Source: Mycobacterium sp. 1274761.0
Lineage (GTDB): Bacteria; Actinomycetota; Actinomycetes; Mycobacteriales; Mycobacteriaceae
Assembly (NCBI RefSeq): GCF_001668615.1
Contig: NZ_LZMC01000019.1
Span: 124,001-188,000, forward strand
Direction of reading: 5' to 3'
Length of the DNA stretch: 64,000 nt
This document shows, in pieces, positions 59,507-64,000 of this stretch. Numbering within the stretch: the first letter of the stretch is position 1; every line of letters starts with the position of its first letter. A model generated the notes under the pieces. The model was not told where the DNA came from. It made no database searches and saw only the letters and a program-made list of their open reading frames with translations. The position numbers were made by a program, and so were the translations under genes.

Positions 59507-61036
59507 ATGCCGACACTGGCCGACTCACTCGCCGAAGCCGCGCGGCTCACTCCCGAGCGCGTGCTCCTCGTCGACGGCGACGTCCGGCTCGACAGCCGAA
59601 CGCTGTGTGCCCGGGCCGCGGCGCTGGCGCAAGAGCTGCTGTCGCGAGCACCGACCGGCAGCGTCGTGTCGTTCATGCTGCCGAACTGGCATGAAGCCGC
59701 CGTGGTGTACCTGGCCGCGACGATGGCGGGCATGGCCGTCAACCCGATACTGCCGTCCCTGCGCGACCGCGAGGTGAGCTTCATCCTGGCCGACGCCCAA
59801 AGCCGGATCATGTTCGTGCCAAGCCAATTCAGGGGGCATGACTATCGCGCGATGATGGACCGGGTGACGGGTTCGATGGCCTCGCCGCCGGAGGTGGTCG
59901 TCGTTCGCGGTGATCACGGTGACCACACCCCCTACGAATCATTGGTCACAGGCGAGGTGAGCTCTGTGGAGTTTCCGACCGTCGATTCGACAGCGGTGCG
60001 GATGATCCTCTACACCTCCGGCACGACAGGCCGCCCGAAAGGCGTTCTGCACAGCCACGACTCGATTCACGCACTGATCTGCCAGATCCGCGATCATTGG
60101 TCGGTGGAGCCTGGCGACTCGTTCCTGGTGCCATCGCCGATCGCACACATCGGCGGCTCCATCTACGCCTTCGAGTGTCCTCTGCTGCTGGGCGCCACGG
60201 CCGTGCTGATGGAGCGTTGGGATCCCGACGAGGCGGTGACGCTCATGACCGCACACCGTTGCACCCACATGGCCGGTGCGACACCGTTTCTCGAGGGTCT
60301 GTTGGCCGCCGCCGAACGCGCCGACACCCGCCTGCCCGACCTCAAGGTGTTCATCTGCGGCGGCGCCTCGGTGCCGCCGTCGTTGATCCGCAGGGCGGCC
60401 GCGTACTTCCAGAGTGCGGTGGTGACACGGGTCTACGGCTCGACGGAGGTGCCTGTCACCACGGTCGGCTCCCCTACCGACCCTGACCGGGCCGCCGACA
60501 CCGATGGCCGGCCCGGCATCGCGTCCGTCAAGCTGGTCGCCCACGACAGCGCACCGCCGGGCTCGGGCGGGATCCACGCCAGAGGACCGCAAATGCTGGT
60601 CGGCTACCGCAATCCCGACGACGAGCGCGACGCCTTCGACGACGAAGGCTACTTCCGTACCGGCGACCTCGCGCGGTGGGTGGACGACGACTACCTGGTG
60701 GTGACGGGACGGGCGAAGGACATCATCATCCGCAGCGGCGAGAACATCGCGCCGAAGGAGGTCGAGGACATCCTGGCCGGTCATCCCGACATCATCGAGA
60801 TCGCCATCGTCGGGCTGCCGGATGCGAGGACCGGAGAGCGGGCTTGTGCGGTGATCGTGCCGAAGGCGCCGCCGGGACCCAATGTGAGTGAGCTGCGCGA
60901 CTTCCTCGCCGACTCCGGGGTTGCGAAGTTCAAAGTCCCTGAGCAGGTGGAGATTTGGGACAGTTTGCCCAAGAACGACGCAGGCAAGGTAGTGAAACAT
61001 CAGATCCGGGCGACCTTGATGAAAGCGGACGGGTGA
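59507..61036 (+). CDS. Acyl-CoA synthetase (AMP-binding), first copy
   Basis: A 509-residue ANL-superfamily ligase: P-loop YTSGTTGRPKGVLHSH, A5-type YGSTEVPV, Asp-Arg hinge region TGDLARW and TGRAKDIIIRSGENI, and the C-terminal catalytic Lys in PKNDAGKVVKH. It activates a carboxylic acid with ATP and CoA. The lack of membrane segments and the 500-residue length fit enzymes for medium or cyclic acids; substrate unknown. It starts four bases after the regulator stop. Together with the second ligase it would load the acids made by the oxygenase arm onto CoA. Confidence 0.92.
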   Translation: MPTLADSLAEAARLTPERVLLVDGDVRLDSRTLCARAAALAQELLSRAPTGSVVSFMLPNWHEAAVVYLAATMAGMAVNPILPSLRDREVSFILADAQSRIMFVPSQFRGHDYRAMMDRVTGSMASPPEVVVVRGDHGDHTPYESLVTGEVSSVEFPTVDSTAVRMILYTSGTTGRPKGVLHSHDSIHALICQIRDHWSVEPGDSFLVPSPIAHIGGSIYAFECPLLLGATAVLMERWDPDEAVTLMTAHRCTHMAGATPFLEGLLAAAERADTRLPDLKVFICGGASVPPSLIRRAAAYFQSAVVTRVYGSTEVPVTTVGSPTDPDRAADTDGRPGIASVKLVAHDSAPPGSGGIHARGPQMLVGYRNPDDERDAFDDEGYFRTGDLARWVDDDYLVVTGRAKDIIIRSGENIAPKEVEDILAGHPDIIEIAIVGLPDARTGERACAVIVPKAPPGPNVSELRDFLADSGVAKFKVPEQVEIWDSLPKNDAGKVVKHQIRATLMKADG

Positions 61037-61037
61037 C

Positions 61038-61811
61038 ATGCAGATTGCGATCGTGACAGGAGCCAGCAGCGGTATCGGTTTCGGCTGCGCGACCAAACTG
61101 GCGCAGATGGGCATGGCCGTGGTCGGCGTGGGCCGCGACGCGGATAGGCTCGGCGAGTTGGAGGACGCCGTCGGCGATCCGGACCGGGTGGCCACCATCG
61201 CTGTCGACCTGACCGCCGACGACGCGCCAGCCCGCATCGTCGATCTCGCCGTGCAGCGGTGGGGCCACGTCGATTTTCTGGTCAACAACGCTGGTGTCGG
61301 TAGCCCGAAGCCGTTACACGAGACCGACGACGACTCGCTGGACTACTTTCTCGGCCTGATGTTGCGCGCGCCGTTCCGGCTCGCACGCGACGTGATTCCG
61401 CATATGGGGCCGGGCTCGGCGATCATCAACGTCACCTCGACGTTCGCGGTGGTCGGCGGCCTGCGCGGCGGCGCCTACTCGGCCGCCAAGGGCGGGCTGA
61501 CGGCGTTGACGATGCACATCGCCTGCCAATACGGACCGCAGGGAATTCGTTGCAATGCAGTCGCTCCCGGGGTGACGCTGACACCGATGGTCGCCACCCG
61601 CCTCGAGGACGAGCGGTTTCGCAAAATCAACACGGAGATGACGCCGCACCAGCGGCTGGGACGGGTCGACGACATCGCCAGCACCGTGGCCTTCCTGTGT
61701 TCGGATGGCGCCGAGTTCATCAACGGCCAGACGATCGTGGTCGATGGAGGGTGGAGTTCGACCAAGTACCTGTCGGATTTCGCGCTCAACTCGGAATGGG
61801 TGGCGAGGTGA
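61038..61811 (+). CDS. Short-chain dehydrogenase/reductase between two ligases
   Basis: A 257-residue classical SDR: IVTGASSGIGFGCATKL, NNAG in LVNNAGVGSP, Ser in NVTSTFAVV and Y-x3-K in YSAAK, with the C-terminal INGQTIVVDGGWSS. It sits directly after the first ligase (1-base gap) and its stop overlaps the GTG of the second (GTGA). Probably a 3-hydroxyacyl-CoA or cyclic alcohol dehydrogenase of the pathway; NAD preference is suggested by the neutral/acidic residue pattern after the second strand (VGRDADRLGE) but is not firm. Confidence 0.9.
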   Translation: MQIAIVTGASSGIGFGCATKLAQMGMAVVGVGRDADRLGELEDAVGDPDRVATIAVDLTADDAPARIVDLAVQRWGHVDFLVNNAGVGSPKPLHETDDDSLDYFLGLMLRAPFRLARDVIPHMGPGSAIINVTSTFAVVGGLRGGAYSAAKGGLTALTMHIACQYGPQGIRCNAVAPGVTLTPMVATRLEDERFRKINTEMTPHQRLGRVDDIASTVAFLCSDGAEFINGQTIVVDGGWSSTKYLSDFALNSEWVAR

Positions 61812-63286
61812 ACCTTTTCGTCCTCCTCGACCAGGCCGCGTCCCGATTCGGCGGTCGCGGGGCGGTCTATGTCGGTGAGCACCAACAGCTCACCTGGGCC
61901 GAACTGCGTGACCGGGCGCTGCGGCTGGCGGGTTCTCTGTGCACCCTGGGGCCGGGGGCGCGCGTCGCGATCGTCAGCGAGAACCGGCCCGAGATCATCG
62001 AGCTCATGTTCGGCGTGTGGGCGGCCGAGTGCGTCTACCTGCCGATCAACTACAAGTTGCACCCCAGGGAGATGCAGCAGATCCTCGACGATGCCGGGGC
62101 CGCACTGGTTTTCGCGTCGCCGAAGATCGCCGCCGAGCTGAGCCCGGTCACCGACGTGCCCCTCGAGATCATCGCGGGCGACGACTACGCGTCGAGATTC
62201 AGCGCCGAACCGGTCCCCGTGCCCAACACCGACGCGGCCGAGCTGGCGTGGCTTTTCTACACCAGCGGAACCACAGGAAGGTCGAAGGGTGCGATGCTGT
62301 CGCACCGCAACCTGATGGCGATGACCGTCGCGCACCTCGCCGACTTCGATTCGCCGGACGAGGACTGCAGCCTGGTGCACGGCGCACCGATGTCGCACGG
62401 GTCAGGCCTCTACGTCCCGCCGTACGTGTTACGCGCAGCCCGCCAAGTGATCCCGGCGTCGGCGGGGTTCGAGCCCGCGGAATTCCTCGACCTCTGTGAG
62501 CACCATCCTGGATGCAGCGCTTTCCTGGCCCCCACGATGGTTGCTCGCCTCGTCCAGACGGGTCGCCCACGGCCGCGCAACCTGCGCACGGTGGTCTACG
62601 GCGGCGGCCCGATGTACGTCGACAGCCTGAAGAAGGCCATGGCCGCATTCGGCCCGGTCTTCACCCAGCTCTACGGCCAGGGTGAAGCGCCGATGACCAT
62701 CACCGGTCTCCGCCAGCGCGACCACCTCGCCGCAGACGGATGGGCCGACGACGCCGTGCTGGGTTCGGTGGGATACGCCCGCTCCGGGGTTGATGTCGCG
62801 GTGCTGCGCGACGACGGCAGCCCGGCAGACATCGGCGAAATCGGCGAAATCGTCTGTCGCGGCGACGTGGTGATGTCCGGCTACTGGAAAAACCCCGAGG
62901 CCACCGCGGCCACACTGCAGGACGGCTGGCTGCACACCGGCGACATGGGCTCGTTCGACGAACGCGGCTTTCTGACGCTGCGTGACCGGTCCAAGGACGT
63001 GGTGATCAGCGGCGGGAGCAACATCTACCCGCGGGAAGTGGAAGAGGCGCTGCTGCAACACCCCGCGGTGGTGGAGGCCGGCGTGGTGGGCGCCAAGGAC
63101 GAGGAGTGGGGCGAGATCGTGGTGGCCTTCATCGTGGGCGACGCCGCGCCGGCCGACCTCGATGCCCACTTGCTCGACCGCATCGCCCGCTTCAAGCGCC
63201 CCAAGCGCTACGAGTTCATCGACGAACTGCCTAAGAACAGCTACGGCAAGGTGCTCAAACGCGAACTGCGCGAACGCTTGTCGTGA
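61808..63286 (+). CDS. Acyl-CoA synthetase (AMP-binding), second copy
   Basis: A 492-residue ANL ligase: FYTSGTTGRSKGAMLSH, YGQGEAPMTI at the A5 position, HTGDMGSFDE, RSKDVVISGGSNIYP and the catalytic Lys in PKNSYGKVLKREL. The GTG at 61808 overlaps the SDR stop by four bases; the longer frame upstream is a shadow of the SDR gene. It differs clearly from the first ligase, so the two probably act on different acids in the same pathway rather than being recent duplicates. It is the last gene of the plus-strand arm, one base before the convergent antigen-85 gene ends. Confidence 0.92.
   Translation: MNLFVLLDQAASRFGGRGAVYVGEHQQLTWAELRDRALRLAGSLCTLGPGARVAIVSENRPEIIELMFGVWAAECVYLPINYKLHPREMQQILDDAGAALVFASPKIAAELSPVTDVPLEIIAGDDYASRFSAEPVPVPNTDAAELAWLFYTSGTTGRSKGAMLSHRNLMAMTVAHLADFDSPDEDCSLVHGAPMSHGSGLYVPPYVLRAARQVIPASAGFEPAEFLDLCEHHPGCSAFLAPTMVARLVQTGRPRPRNLRTVVYGGGPMYVDSLKKAMAAFGPVFTQLYGQGEAPMTITGLRQRDHLAADGWADDAVLGSVGYARSGVDVAVLRDDGSPADIGEIGEIVCRGDVVMSGYWKNPEATAATLQDGWLHTGDMGSFDERGFLTLRDRSKDVVISGGSNIYPREVEEALLQHPAVVEAGVVGAKDEEWGEIVVAFIVGDAAPADLDAHLLDRIARFKRPKRYEFIDELPKNSYGKVLKRELRERLS

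Positions 63287-64000
<714 letters not shown>

Overview
The window reads as chromosome of a high-GC mycobacterium, most likely an environmental Mycolicibacterium-type species. The evidence is gene content and order. A block homologous to the M. tuberculosis Rv1812c-Rv1825 neighbourhood is recognisable (secA2, pgsA2, two DUF881 genes and a DUF1290 gene, ilvG, the BacA-like ABC importer, the Rv1817-type flavoprotein, the Rv1815-type serine protease, an erg3-like desaturase). There are also a PknF-type kinase, DUF732-type exported proteins and an antigen-85 mycolyltransferase. I saw no tRNA, rRNA, IS element, prophage or CRISPR array, and no gene-free stretch over 300 bases.

Layout. 1-7250 (minus): DUF881/DUF1290/pgsA2/secA2, a GNAT protein and ilvG. 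7422-11307 (plus): two tandem BacA-like ABC importers. 11376-14201 (minus): a somewhat lower-GC three-gene unit (frameshifted FAD monooxygenase, TetR, hemerythrin) behind stacked palindromes. 14252-21117 (minus): flavoprotein plus VOC protein behind a perfect KstR-type site, a secreted protease, an amine-oxidase-like flavoenzyme, a sterol desaturase-like protein and a carboxylesterase. 21188-38907: mixed housekeeping and envelope genes, including a paired SMR exporter, MFS, malQ, a di-iron protein translationally coupled to its probable reductase, a Ser/Thr kinase, a GH16 enzyme, an NDH-2-like protein and several small exported proteins.

39070-43481 (plus) is a four-gene molybdenum hydroxylase operon (large subunit, CoxG, FAD subunit, 2Fe-2S subunit) without the active-site signature of true CO dehydrogenase.

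43478-63286 is the most notable part: a divergent catabolic cluster of about 20 kb. On the minus strand from 57016 run SDR, Rieske oxygenase, Baeyer-Villiger-type monooxygenase, SDR, CoA-transferase, four acyl-CoA dehydrogenases in two long/short pairs, a ThDP-dependent enzyme with an altered cofactor motif, and an aldehyde dehydrogenase. On the plus strand from 57158 run a double-size SMP-30/NHL propeller protein, a GntR/UTRA regulator, an acyl-CoA synthetase, an SDR and a second acyl-CoA synthetase. The intergenic region carries one GTCYGGAC palindrome in front of each arm, which fits control by the encoded GntR protein. The enzyme set implies oxidation of a cyclic or terpenoid/steroid-like substrate, ring opening, CoA activation and beta-oxidation. 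The substrate cannot be read from the sequence.

Several genes appear to be read from leaderless promoters (TANNNT followed by 6-7 bases and the start codon). The last gene, an antigen-85 homologue, runs off the right edge, and a DUF881 gene runs off the left edge.
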